From Martelella lutilitoris (lineage in GTDB: Bacteria > Pseudomonadota > Alphaproteobacteria > Rhizobiales > Rhizobiaceae), in NCBI RefSeq assembly GCF_016598595.1, contig NZ_CP066786.1:2193501-2257500 (forward strand): a stretch of 64,000 nucleotides of DNA. The letters are read 5' to 3'. Under the pieces are notes generated by a model. It did no database searches. It saw only the letters and a list, made by a program, of their open reading frames with translations, and was not told where the DNA came from. A program made the position numbers and the translations under genes. Position 1 is the first letter of the stretch; every line of letters starts with the position of its first letter. Below, piece by piece: positions 8,955-17,245 of this stretch.

Positions 8955-9506
8955 TCACTCAGGCCGCTCCGCCCTCGGGAGGCGCAGCATGATGAAGGCG
9001 GCAAGCGCAGCCGCTCCGGTGACGTTGAGAAAGGCAAGGTTTCGCATGTCGTTTGCCGCAACCGGCATCAACGGCGCTCCGATGCGCCCCTCAAGGGCGA
9101 CAAACAGGACAAAGATCGCCGCGACAAGTCCGCGCGAGAGCCAGACCTCCGTGCGGTAGAAGCAAAGTCCGGCGAGCATCAGGCAGGCGAACAGGAAGGC
9201 AAGCGTCTCACTCTCCCCGCCGAGAACAAAGGCGATCGCCAACGTGTCGACCACGCCGACAATCACCATGCCGAGACGGGCCGCACGCCCCTTGCCGATA
9301 CGCGACAGATGCCAGACGACGAGATAGAGCGGCATGGTCAGCGCGGTCAGCAGGGAGAGATGAAACGCGCTTTCGGCCAGGAACCAGACATAGAGCGGGT
9401 AGACCGGCTTGTTGAGCGCCAGCACCAGAGCCGTGGCGCCGGCCGCCCCGCCAAGCGGGTCGGCGCGGCAAACGCCCTCATGTCCGGATTTGTTATTGAA
9501 CATCAT
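8955..9506 (-). CDS. Hypothetical membrane protein
   Basis: A 183-residue protein with about five or six hydrophobic segments (for example TALVLALNKPVYPLYVWFLA, LLTALTMPLYLVVWHL, MVIVGVVDTLAIAFVLG) and short charged loops. I recognise no family motif. It lies 10 bases downstream of the DUF1295 gene on the same strand, so the two are probably cotranscribed, and it converges on the methyltransferase gene with a 3-base gap. An inner-membrane location is clear; the function is unknown, although its place at the end of the lipid cluster is suggestive. Confidence 0.7.
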   Translation of the reverse strand: MMFNNKSGHEGVCRADPLGGAAGATALVLALNKPVYPLYVWFLAESAFHLSLLTALTMPLYLVVWHLSRIGKGRAARLGMVIVGVVDTLAIAFVLGGESETLAFLFACLMLAGLCFYRTEVWLSRGLVAAIFVLFVALEGRIGAPLMPVAANDMRNLAFLNVTGAAALAAFIMLRLPRAERPE

Positions 9507-9515
9507 ATACTCGGC

Positions 9516-10331
9516 TCAAAGCGCTGAAGACGTTGACTTTTTACCGTCCGGAAACCAGGGAAAGAAGGCGTTGACGCGTTTCTGGTAGGCCTTGAACGCC
9601 TCCCCGCGCGAACGCTCCATATGCTGTTCCAGATAGGGGATGCCCGACACATGGTTGAGCAGCCAATACATCATCAGAGGCGCGAGGAGAGACAGGACAA
9701 AGGGAAGGAACGACTGGAAACCGGCAAGCGCCAGCAGCGGCCAGGCGCACCACCAGGTCCATTCGAAGAAATAGTTCGGATGACGCGAATAGCCCCACAG
9801 ACCGATATCGCAGACCGTCTTGCCCTCCGGGCTTTTGCGCTTGAACTGCGAAAGTTGCCAGTCGGCTGTCCCCTCGCCCGCGATCGCGATCAGGGCGACA
9901 ACGAGGGCCAGTCCGTCGAGAACGCCGGGAAACGGCGCCGGATTGAGAATTGCGCCATAGATCGACAGCGCCAGGACAAAGGCGGCAAACGCCTGGATCT
10001 GCAGGAACCACAGCAGCCGCGGCCCGGCTCTATCACCCCATTCCTCAATCAGCGCGGCATAGCGCGGGTCATCCTTCTTGCCGGCGCTGCGCGTGGCGAT
10101 ATGGCCGGCGAGCCGCAGGGCCCAGAGCCCGACGAGAATGCCGGCGAGCCACTTGCGCGCCGGGTTTCCGGCTTCCGAGAAGACGATGACGGAGAGCCCG
10201 CCAAGCCCTGTGAGAGCGGCCCAGATCGTATCGATCCAGCCGCTGTTGCCGGTGAGCCTCTGAACGGCCCAAGCGCCGGCCATGCCAAGGCAAAGCCCGA
10301 TGAAAACGGAAATCAGCAGTGATAAAGACAC
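9516..10331 (-). CDS. DUF1295 / steroid-5-alpha-reductase-like membrane protein
   Basis: A membrane protein of about 271 residues belonging to the DUF1295 (COG3752) family. The GTG at 10331 is preferred because CGGAGG lies 5 bases upstream of it; the ATG at 10358 would put that site inside the gene. Typical motifs are GYSRHPNYFFEWTWWCAWPLLAL near residues 170-192 and SGIPYLEQHMERSRGEAFKAYQKRVNAFFPW near the C-terminus, the NADPH/steroid-reductase-like region shared with isoprenylcysteine methyltransferase folds. Members occur beside COG2907-DUF1365-Cfa clusters, as here, and are thought to reduce or modify lipids. Cotranscription with the following membrane protein gene is likely. Confidence 0.85.
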   Translation of the reverse strand: MSLSLLISVFIGLCLGMAGAWAVQRLTGNSGWIDTIWAALTGLGGLSVIVFSEAGNPARKWLAGILVGLWALRLAGHIATRSAGKKDDPRYAALIEEWGDRAGPRLLWFLQIQAFAAFVLALSIYGAILNPAPFPGVLDGLALVVALIAIAGEGTADWQLSQFKRKSPEGKTVCDIGLWGYSRHPNYFFEWTWWCAWPLLALAGFQSFLPFVLSLLAPLMMYWLLNHVSGIPYLEQHMERSRGEAFKAYQKRVNAFFPWFPDGKKSTSSAL

Positions 10332-10403
10332 GTCGCCCTCCGGAAAAATGCGGTTCACACATCTCTACGGAGGGCGCGACGGTGCGGATCGAAATAGGAC
10401 CCG

Positions 10404-11258
10404 TCAGCCCGGCGAAAGGCCGCGCTGTCTTTCCGAACGGCGGCGCAACAGCTCCAGCACCGTCAGCAAAACGATCGAGATCGTCACCAGGATGGAGGCG
10501 ACGGCCAGGATCGTCGGCGAAATCTGCTCGCGCAGCCCTGTGAACATCTGCCAGGGCAGCGTCTTCTGCGAGGCAGAGCCGACGAACAGTACCACGACCA
10601 CCTCGTCAAACGAGGTGATGAAGGCAAACAGCGCGCCCGAGATCACGCCAGGCAGGATCAGCGGCATCTGCACCTTGAAGAAGGTGGTGACCGGGTTTGC
10701 GCCGAGGCTCGCCGCCGCCCGTTCCAGTGACCGGTCGAAACCGACCAGCGTCGCCGTCACGGTGATGATGACGAAGGGCGTGCCGAGCACGGCATGCGCC
10801 AGAACGACGCCCCAATAGGTGCCCTGAATACCGAGGCGGGAATAGAAGAAATACATGCCGGCGGCCGAGATGATCAGCGGCACGATCATCGGCGAGATCA
10901 GGATTGCCATGATGGCGCCGCGATAGGGCACATGACTCTGCGACAGGCCGATGGCGGCCAGCGTGCCGAAGCCGGTCGCCAGAAGCGTCGCGGCCGGCGC
11001 GATCATCACCGAGTTCCTGAGCGCCTGCTGCCAGTCGGGATTGGTGAAGAAGTCCTGGTAATGCTTGAAGGAATAGCCGGCTGGATCGAAGGACAGCATT
11101 TCAGGCGTGAAGGTGAAGAAGTCCGTCGCGTTGAAGCTGAGCGGAATGATCACCAGGATCGGAAAGATCAGGAAGAAGAAGATCAGTCCGCAGATCACCC
11201 GGAAGCCGTAGTGCCAGACGCGCTGGCCGGTGGTCATGTATGGGGGCAGTTTGGCCAT
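10404..11258 (-). CDS. ABC transporter permease, PotC/PotI type (polyamine importer)
   Basis: A 284-residue inner-membrane permease with six membrane segments. The EAA loop is visible as ERAAASLGANPVTTFFKVQMPLILPGVISG near residues 178-207, which docks on the ATPase. N-terminal FLIFPILVIIPLSFNATDF and the loop structure match the PotC/YdcV class used for spermidine, putrescine or related compounds. It is the last gene of a four-gene minus-strand operon (ATPase, binding protein, large permease, this permease), 10 bases after the preceding permease gene. The actual substrate could be a polyamine or another small cationic or opine-like compound. Confidence 0.9.
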   Translation of the reverse strand: MAKLPPYMTTGQRVWHYGFRVICGLIFFFLIFPILVIIPLSFNATDFFTFTPEMLSFDPAGYSFKHYQDFFTNPDWQQALRNSVMIAPAATLLATGFGTLAAIGLSQSHVPYRGAIMAILISPMIVPLIISAAGMYFFYSRLGIQGTYWGVVLAHAVLGTPFVIITVTATLVGFDRSLERAAASLGANPVTTFFKVQMPLILPGVISGALFAFITSFDEVVVVLFVGSASQKTLPWQMFTGLREQISPTILAVASILVTISIVLLTVLELLRRRSERQRGLSPG

Positions 11259-11268
11259 GGTCCCTCTC

Positions 11269-12918
11269 CTATCCGAGCTTCACATTGTCGATGCCGACGA
11301 GCTTGTCATAGATGACGAAGCAGAGCAGAACCACGACCAGAAGCAGCGTGCCGAGCGCAGCCGCGAGGCCCCAGTTCAGTGAACTCGAGATATGGTAGGC
11401 GATCCGGTTGGAGATGAAGATACCGGAAGTGCCGCCGACGAGCTCGGGGGTGATGTAGTAGCCGATCGACAGGATGAAGACGAGAACGGCGCCGGCGCCG
11501 ATGCCGGGCACGGTTTGCGGAAAATAGATCCGCCAGAAGGCCGTCCAGTCCGTCGCGCCCAGGCTTTTCGCCGCGCGCACATAGGTCGGCGATATCGTCT
11601 TCATCACCGAATAGAGCGGCAGGATCATGAAGGGCAGCAGAATATGGGTCATGGCGATGACCGTGCCCGTCGCATTGTTGATCAGCGCAAGCCGTCCGTC
11701 ATCGGAGACAAGGCCGATGAACACCAGAATATCGTTGATGACGCCCTGTTGCTGCAACAGCACCTTCCACGCAGAGGTTCTGACCAGAAGCGATGTCCAG
11801 AACGGCAGAAGCACCAGGATCATCAGGAGATTGGCGGAGCGGAGCGGCAGATGCGAGAGCAGGAAGGCGATCGGGTAGCCGAGAATGAGGCAGGAAAAGG
11901 TGATGACCACGCTCAGGACCAGCGTGCGCATGAACAGGAGCAGATAGATGCGCTGGTCTTCCGGCACCATTTCGATCCCGTCGGCCGTCATCTGGGCGTC
12001 GAGCGCGGCGAGATAATAGCCGGCCGTATAGGGCCCCTTGAAGCGATAGAGCGTCTGCCAGACGTCGAGTGAGCCCCAGTCCTCGTCGGCGTCGATGAAT
12101 TCCTCACGCGCCGTGGTCGCCTCGAAATCTGGAACAGCGGCGGCAGCGGTCGCCAGGAGTTCAGCCGTTGCGCCCGAATAATTGGCAGCCGCATCGGGAT
12201 TGGCGATCAGGTCGCCGTAAAGCGCTGCATAGACAGGGTTCCACGGCTCTTCTTCCGTCGGGCTGTCTTCGTCTTCGGTCTGGATGACATTGGCAAATCC
12301 GGCATAGATCTCTGCAGTACGCGGCAACGCTTCCTTCGCCGCTTCGGAGACCTCGAAGGCAGGTTCGGCAACCGTATCATCGTCTGCAGAGGCCCATTCG
12401 GTCTGCGCCGCGATCCAGTCTTCGGAGGCCATCAGGGACACCCATGTGGCGGGCTCGACCCAGGCCCCGTTCAGGTCTTCAAACTGCTCGGTAAAGATCT
12501 CGCCGAAATCGTCAACGCGGCGCCCGGTCTTGCGGAAAAGGCTCGACATGCCGGTCATTTCATAGTTGAGACGCGAGCCAAGTCTTGTGTGCTGCTTGCG
12601 CTCGGCAGCAATGATCAGGTCATCGCGCTGCGCGGCAAACACGAATTCATCGGGCAGTTCGCCTGAAGCCGGATCCCAGCTTTCAAGCGCGGTTACCGTG
12701 CGCGGCAGCGTTTCGGGGACAATCTCGTTCTGCACCGAGCGGAACAGCATATCGACGATCGGCGCTGCGAAGGAAATCAGCACGAACAGCAGGAGCGGCG
12801 CGATGAGGATGAGGGCGCGCATCTTCTGCCGGCGCAGCGCCTTTGCAAAGCTCGCCTTCAGCGGCTTGCCGTCGGAAGTCGTCAACTTCTCCGCCGTGTT
12901 GGAGGTCGTGTCGCTCAT
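11269..12918 (-). CDS. ABC transporter permease, PotB type, with large periplasmic insertion
   Basis: A 549-residue permease, nearly twice the usual size. A first membrane segment (LILIAPLLLFVLISFAAPIVDMLF near residues 34-57) is followed by an acidic, mostly hydrophilic stretch to about residue 325, and then the usual PotB core with RTLVLSVVITFSCLILGYPIAFLLS and the EAA loop RAAKSLGATDWTAFWRIYFPQTVPG near 445-470. The insertion must face the periplasm and may touch the binding protein. Such long PotB-like permeases occur in Rhizobiaceae polyamine-class importers. It is flanked by the binding-protein gene and the second permease gene in the same operon. Confidence 0.9.
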   Translation of the reverse strand: MSDTTSNTAEKLTTSDGKPLKASFAKALRRQKMRALILIAPLLLFVLISFAAPIVDMLFRSVQNEIVPETLPRTVTALESWDPASGELPDEFVFAAQRDDLIIAAERKQHTRLGSRLNYEMTGMSSLFRKTGRRVDDFGEIFTEQFEDLNGAWVEPATWVSLMASEDWIAAQTEWASADDDTVAEPAFEVSEAAKEALPRTAEIYAGFANVIQTEDEDSPTEEEPWNPVYAALYGDLIANPDAAANYSGATAELLATAAAAVPDFEATTAREEFIDADEDWGSLDVWQTLYRFKGPYTAGYYLAALDAQMTADGIEMVPEDQRIYLLLFMRTLVLSVVITFSCLILGYPIAFLLSHLPLRSANLLMILVLLPFWTSLLVRTSAWKVLLQQQGVINDILVFIGLVSDDGRLALINNATGTVIAMTHILLPFMILPLYSVMKTISPTYVRAAKSLGATDWTAFWRIYFPQTVPGIGAGAVLVFILSIGYYITPELVGGTSGIFISNRIAYHISSSLNWGLAAALGTLLLVVVLLCFVIYDKLVGIDNVKLG

Positions 12919-12997
12919 GGTCCCCGCTTCTTTTGCTGGTTCGGCCTTCGGCCATCATGCTCGACCGTCTGATGCGGCCTTGGTCCGTTGTCGGTGC

Positions 12998-13021
12998 GGA
13001 AGGGCCGGAGCCGGCCCTTCC
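12998..13021 (-). other. Intercistronic hairpin between binding-protein and permease genes
   Basis: An 11-base perfect inverted repeat (GGAAGGGCCGG / CCGGCCCTTCC, 2-base loop) between the binding-protein gene and the first permease gene. No T-run follows on the minus strand, so it probably protects upstream mRNA or partly attenuates, giving more binding protein than permease. Confidence 0.6.
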
Positions 13022-13046
13022 ACGATATCGTCAGAGCAAATGGCTC

Positions 13047-14147
13047 TTACTGTACCAGCCAGGACTGGAACTTGGCGTCCAGGTCATCGCGGTAGTCAGC
13101 CCACCATTCGTAGTTGTAGACGAAGACGTTCTCGGAGTTCTCCGGAGCGGTCGGCATGTGCGGACCCATTTCGACGCCGAGTTCGGCATGCTTGCCGACG
13201 AGCGGAGCCGAAGAGTTGCGGGCCGGGCCGTAGGAGATGTAGGCCGCCTGGTCGGCAAGACGCTGGGTGTCGGTCGCGAACTTGACGAAGTCCTTGACCA
13301 TGGCGAGGCGATCTTCCGGCAGACCGGCCGGAATGATCCAACCGTCGAGGTCGAACACCTGCGCATCCCAGAGCATCTTGAAGGGCTGGTCTTCTTCAAC
13401 GATCGCGGAGAACCAGCGACCGTTATAGGAGGAACCCATGACGATCTCGCCGTCGGCCAGAAGCTGCGGCGGCTCGGCGGCGGCCGACCACCAGATCACG
13501 TCGTCCTTGATGGTGTCGAGCTTGGCGAAGGCGCGATCCTGGCCCTCTTCCGTCTCGAGCACGTCATAGACGTCTTCCTTGGCAACGCCGTCGCAGATCA
13601 GAGCCCATTCCATGTTGTTGATCGGCCGCTTCTCGAGCGAACGCTTGCCGGGATAGGTCTCCGTGTCGAACATGGCGCAGATTGATTCCGGCTCTGGCGC
13701 GCCTTCCGGCAGCAGGTCCGGACGGTAGGCGGCGGTCGTCGAATAGACGATCTGCGGAATGAAGCAATCGGAGACGATCAGATCGCCGAAGTCTTCCGAA
13801 GCCGGCGTGCCGTCCGGGGCAGGCGCCAGAAGTTCGTCCGGATCGTACTCCATGGCGAGCCCTTCGTCGCAAAGACGCATGGCGTCGGCGGCAACGACGT
13901 CCACCAGATCCCACGTCACATTGCCGGCCTCGTTCATGGCGCGCAGCTTGGCAACGGCCTCATTCGAGGATTCGTCCCAGACAACTTCAATATCCGGATT
14001 CATTTCCATGTAGGGATCCGTGTAGGCATTCTTCTGCGAAGCCTGATAGGCGCCGCCCCACGAAACGATGGTCATCTGTTCGGCATAAGCGGCCGTCGAC
14101 GTGGCGAGCGTAGCCGCCAGTGCAAGAATAATAGACTTGGATTTCAT
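13047..14147 (-). CDS. Periplasmic solute-binding protein, PotD/PotF type
   Basis: A 366-residue exported binding protein with a signal peptide (KSKSIILALAATLATSTAAYAE, cleavage near residue 22). The mature part opens with MTIVSWGGAYQASQKNAYTDPYME, the start of the bacterial extracellular solute-binding family that includes polyamine-binding PotD/PotF. Cys residues at CDEGLA, DCFIPQ, ICAMF and ICDG may form disulfides. It is the second gene of the operon, after the ATPase gene, and is bracketed by hairpins on both sides that fit high expression of binding proteins. The ligand cannot be fixed from sequence. Confidence 0.9.
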   Translation of the reverse strand: MKSKSIILALAATLATSTAAYAEQMTIVSWGGAYQASQKNAYTDPYMEMNPDIEVVWDESSNEAVAKLRAMNEAGNVTWDLVDVVAADAMRLCDEGLAMEYDPDELLAPAPDGTPASEDFGDLIVSDCFIPQIVYSTTAAYRPDLLPEGAPEPESICAMFDTETYPGKRSLEKRPINNMEWALICDGVAKEDVYDVLETEEGQDRAFAKLDTIKDDVIWWSAAAEPPQLLADGEIVMGSSYNGRWFSAIVEEDQPFKMLWDAQVFDLDGWIIPAGLPEDRLAMVKDFVKFATDTQRLADQAAYISYGPARNSSAPLVGKHAELGVEMGPHMPTAPENSENVFVYNYEWWADYRDDLDAKFQSWLVQ

Positions 14148-14210
14148 AGTCTTTCTTCCCCTTCTTCGAGATGATTGGTCGGACCTTCAAAGCCCGGATT
14201 TTCGAGAACC

Positions 14211-14229
14211 GCCGGTCAAGAGGACCGGC
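14211..14229 (-). other. Intercistronic hairpin between ATPase and binding-protein genes
   Basis: A 7-base stem (GCCGGTC / GACCGGC) with a 5-base loop lies between the ATPase stop and the binding-protein start. There is no clear T-run; it is likely an mRNA-stabilising or processing hairpin. Confidence 0.4.
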
Positions 14230-14237
14230 AGTTGCTG

Positions 14238-15332
14238 TTACGCGACGGGATCGAGAGCCTTGCAGTCGCCGGCGGCAAAGCCGATGGTCTGCTGCTTGCC
14301 TTCATGGAGATCCCAGCGTTCGCCGCGATTTCGAACCTTGACGACGAATTCGTCGTTTCCGCACACATTCATGCGCACGCGGATATGGTCGCCAAGATAG
14401 ATCAGTTCCTCGATCGTGCCGGTAATGGTGTTGGCATGATCATCGGTGGGAACGATTTCGACACGCTCCGGCCGGAGCGAAATGGTTGTGCGATCGCCGA
14501 CATTGTCGACATTCACCTTGTCGGCAACGATCACCGTGCCGTCGTCGAGCTTGACCGCGCATTCGTCGCCGCGGATCTCGGTCACCGTCCCGCTCAGCTT
14601 GTTGTTCTCGCCGATGAACTGGGCGACGAACGAATTCTGCGGGTTTTCGTAGAGCATCGACGGCTCGGACAGTTGCTGCACCACGCCGTCATTGAAGACC
14701 GCCACGCGGTCCGACATGGTCAGCGCCTCGGTCTGGTCATGCGTCACATAGACGACGGTCACGCCGAGGTTGTCATGAATATGCTTGATCTCGTACTGCA
14801 TCTGCTCGCGCAGCTGCTTGTCGAGCGCGCCGAGCGGCTCGTCCATCAGCACCAGTTCGGGATCGAACACCAGGGCGCGCGCGACGGCCACGCGCTGCTG
14901 CTGGCCGCCGGAAAGCTGCGCCGGGCGGCGTCCGCCGAAACTGCCGAGCTGCACCATGTCGAGCGCGCGCTTGACCTTCTCCTCCTGCTCGGCCTTGCCC
15001 ATGTTGCGAAGCTGCAGCGGAAAGGCGAGGTTTTCGGCGACCGACATATGGGGAAACAGAGCGTAGTTCTGGAACACCATGCCAATGCCGCGCTTGTGCG
15101 GCGGCACGTTGTTGATGGGCTTTTCGTTGAGATAGATCTCGCCGTAGGTGGCGGGCTCGAAACCGGCCAGCATCATCAGGCAGGTCGTCTTGCCCGAGCC
15201 GGAGGGACCGAGCATGGTCAAAAACTCGCCCGGCGGAATATCCAGATTTAATTTCTTAACAACGAGGCTTTCGCCGTCATAACTCTTTTGAACACTATCG
15301 TACTTAACCGAAGCACCCCGGTTTTCAGCCAT
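14238..15332 (-). CDS. ABC transporter ATP-binding protein, PotA type
   Basis: A 364-residue importer ATPase. Walker A is GPSGSGKTT near residues 39-47, the Q-loop is near MVFQNYALFPHMSV, the signature is LSGGQQQRVAVARAL near 138-152, Walker B is ELVLMDEPLGALD near 159-171, and the switch His is in VTHDQTEAL. A C-terminal TOBE domain (residues about 285-360) follows. It is the first gene of the four-gene import operon on the minus strand; the ~300-base region upstream should hold the promoter. It energises uptake of a polyamine-class substrate. Confidence 0.93.
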   Translation of the reverse strand: MAENRGASVKYDSVQKSYDGESLVVKKLNLDIPPGEFLTMLGPSGSGKTTCLMMLAGFEPATYGEIYLNEKPINNVPPHKRGIGMVFQNYALFPHMSVAENLAFPLQLRNMGKAEQEEKVKRALDMVQLGSFGGRRPAQLSGGQQQRVAVARALVFDPELVLMDEPLGALDKQLREQMQYEIKHIHDNLGVTVVYVTHDQTEALTMSDRVAVFNDGVVQQLSEPSMLYENPQNSFVAQFIGENNKLSGTVTEIRGDECAVKLDDGTVIVADKVNVDNVGDRTTISLRPERVEIVPTDDHANTITGTIEELIYLGDHIRVRMNVCGNDEFVVKVRNRGERWDLHEGKQQTIGFAAGDCKALDPVA

Positions 15333-15629
15333 TTTGTCCCCTTGTCATTGTGGACCTCGCGGGCCCAATTCTTGTACGGGCCTTCTCAAGCAATCCGGCT
15401 TCATACTGCAATTCGCGCTGCCTAAATCAACCTCAAATTTCCAGAACGGACAAAGAATGGGCAGAAATCGCTCCCGATTTCAACAGGGATTTGCTGTTTT
15501 CTGGGGTTGACAGACTTTCGTCGTAGTCAGTTTAACCTGAGGGATCACGCATTTAGCGCCGAAATACGCGAGCGCGGAGATGCCGCGCAATCGCAATACG
15601 CAAACTGAACTGAAGGGTAAAATTTTAAT
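15333..15629. other. Intergenic region upstream of the ABC operon
   Basis: No gene is seen here. The stretch is less GC-rich than its surroundings and should carry the minus-strand promoter of the ABC import operon. A TTGACA at 15507 on the plus strand has no plus-strand gene downstream, so I do not call it a promoter. No clear terminator is seen. Confidence 0.5.
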
Positions 15630-16457
15630 TCAGACCGTTTCGTCCGCGACCGAGAACTCGACGCTCAACCCGTCAAAGGCGGGTTCGACATGGGCTGGGG
15701 TTTCGGACGCCACGATGTCGTAGTCGAGCGGAATGTGCATATGCGTCAGTATCGCGCGCTTCGCGCCGAGGCGCTCCACCCAGGAAAGCGCCTGCCCGAG
15801 CGAAAGATGGCTCGGATGCGGATGATATTGCAGCGCGTCAATCACCAGAAGGTCGAGATCGCGCAGTTTCGCAACGGATTCGGCGGGAAAATCGCTGACA
15901 TCCGTACAGTAGGCAACGCCGCCCAGTCGGTATCCGAGCGAGATGATGTCGCCATGCTGCTGGCGGTGCGGCATGAACCGCATCACGCCGCCCGGGCCGT
16001 CGACTTCGACCGGGCTGCCGATATCCGTGATGATATTGGCACGGGCGATCGGCGGATAGGCGCTGCCTTTCGGGGTCTCAAGGCAATAGGCAAAGCCTTC
16101 CAGAATACGCGCCATCGTCGCCTCGTCGGCATAGACGGGGATGCGCTGGCGCTGGGCATGGAAATAGCCGCGGATGTCGTCAATGCCGTGGATATGATCG
16201 GCATGGGCGTGGGTAAACAACACGGCATCGATGCGTTTCACGCCTGCGCGCACCATCTGCTCGCGAAAATCGGGCCCCGTGTCGATCACAACCGTCGTCA
16301 CCCCGCCGTCAGGTGCAATCTGCTCGACGAGAAAAGCCGTACGGGTGCGCCGGTTCTTCGGGTTATCGGGATCGCAAGCGCCCCAGTCGCCGGTGATGCG
16401 CGGCACGCCCGGCGAGGAAGAACAGCCCAGAATGGTGAAGCGGCGGCGGTAGACCAA
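15630..16457 (-). CDS. MBL-fold metallohydrolase (PhnP/RNase Z-like phosphodiesterase family)
   Basis: A 275-residue metallo-beta-lactamase-fold protein. The metal site THAHADHIHGIDDIR is near residues 80-94, and later ligands are found in YCTDVSDFP (Asp, near 183-190) and LTHMHIPLDY (near 236-245). The N-terminus FTILGCSSSPGVPRITGDWGACD with NRRTRTAFLVE is characteristic of the PhnP-like group. It is probably a cytoplasmic phosphodiesterase. It follows tatD by only 2 bases and metG before that, an arrangement (metG-tatD-MBL) common in Rhizobiales, so it is part of a housekeeping operon. Confidence 0.9.
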   Translation of the reverse strand: MVYRRRFTILGCSSSPGVPRITGDWGACDPDNPKNRRTRTAFLVEQIAPDGGVTTVVIDTGPDFREQMVRAGVKRIDAVLFTHAHADHIHGIDDIRGYFHAQRQRIPVYADEATMARILEGFAYCLETPKGSAYPPIARANIITDIGSPVEVDGPGGVMRFMPHRQQHGDIISLGYRLGGVAYCTDVSDFPAESVAKLRDLDLLVIDALQYHPHPSHLSLGQALSWVERLGAKRAILTHMHIPLDYDIVASETPAHVEPAFDGLSVEFSVADETV

Positions 16458-16459
16458 GG

Positions 16460-17239
16460 TCAGACCCGCGTCATCTTCGAGAAGCAGCGAAAGGCATTCT
16501 CCGTGGTGATATCGGCCATCTCCGCCTCGCTCACGCCCTTGACCTCGGCCAGAACCCGCGCGGTGTTGACAACGTAAGACGGTTCGTTGCGCTTGCCGCG
16601 AAAAGGCGTCGGCGCCAGATAGGGCGCGTCGGTTTCCACCAGAAGGCGCTCCATCGGCACATCGGCGGCGATGGCGCGCAGCTCATCGGACTTCTTGAAA
16701 GTCAGGATGCCGGAGAAGGACACGTAGCCGCCAAGCTCAACCCCCGTGCGGGCCAGCGCCGCCCCGGAAGAAAAGCAATGCAGGATGAAAGGGAACGCGC
16801 CCTCGCCCGTTTCCTGCCGCAGGATCGCGTCCATGTCGTCATCGGCATCGCGGCTGTGGATCACAAGCGGCAGGCCGGTTTTCCGCGCGGCGGCGATGTG
16901 CCGTTTCAGCCCGGTTTTCTGCGCGTCGGCCTTTTCCGGCTGATAGTGATAGTCGAGCCCCGCCTCGCCGATCGCCACCACTTTCGGATGGCCGCTCAGA
17001 CGGACGAGTTCGTCCGTGCCGATATCGAGTTCCTCATCGGCATTGGCCGGATGGGTTCCCACAGAGCAGAAGACATTCTCGTACTTTTCAGCGATTTCAA
17101 CGATCTGATTGAATTTCTTCACCCGCGTTGAGATCGTCACCATCTGCGCGACACCCGCCTCCTTCGCGCGCGCCACGAGGTCGTCGCGTTCGGCGTCAAA
17201 GTCGGGAAAATCGAGATGGCAATGGCTATCGATCAGCAT
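16460..17239 (-). CDS. tatD: TatD family metal-dependent deoxyribonuclease
   Basis: A 259-residue TIM-barrel hydrolase. The metal-binding start LIDSHCHLDFPDFD (residues 2-15), the GEAGLDYHY motif near 92-100, VIHSRDADDD near 126-135, LHCFSSG near 154-160 and the ETDAPYLAP motif near 203-211 are all present. TatD enzymes are 3'-5' nucleases acting on DNA (and some RNA) and have been linked to repair of oxidised DNA. It lies 6 bases after metG and 2 bases before the MBL gene, so it belongs to that operon. Confidence 0.93.
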   Translation of the reverse strand: MLIDSHCHLDFPDFDAERDDLVARAKEAGVAQMVTISTRVKKFNQIVEIAEKYENVFCSVGTHPANADEELDIGTDELVRLSGHPKVVAIGEAGLDYHYQPEKADAQKTGLKRHIAAARKTGLPLVIHSRDADDDMDAILRQETGEGAFPFILHCFSSGAALARTGVELGGYVSFSGILTFKKSDELRAIAADVPMERLLVETDAPYLAPTPFRGKRNEPSYVVNTARVLAEVKGVSEAEMADITTENAFRCFSKMTRV

Positions 17240-17245
17240 GAATTC

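Noticed and set aside
15507..15535. TTGACA and GTTTAA spaced by 17 on the plus strand
   Set aside because: No plus-strand gene downstream; -10 is poor.
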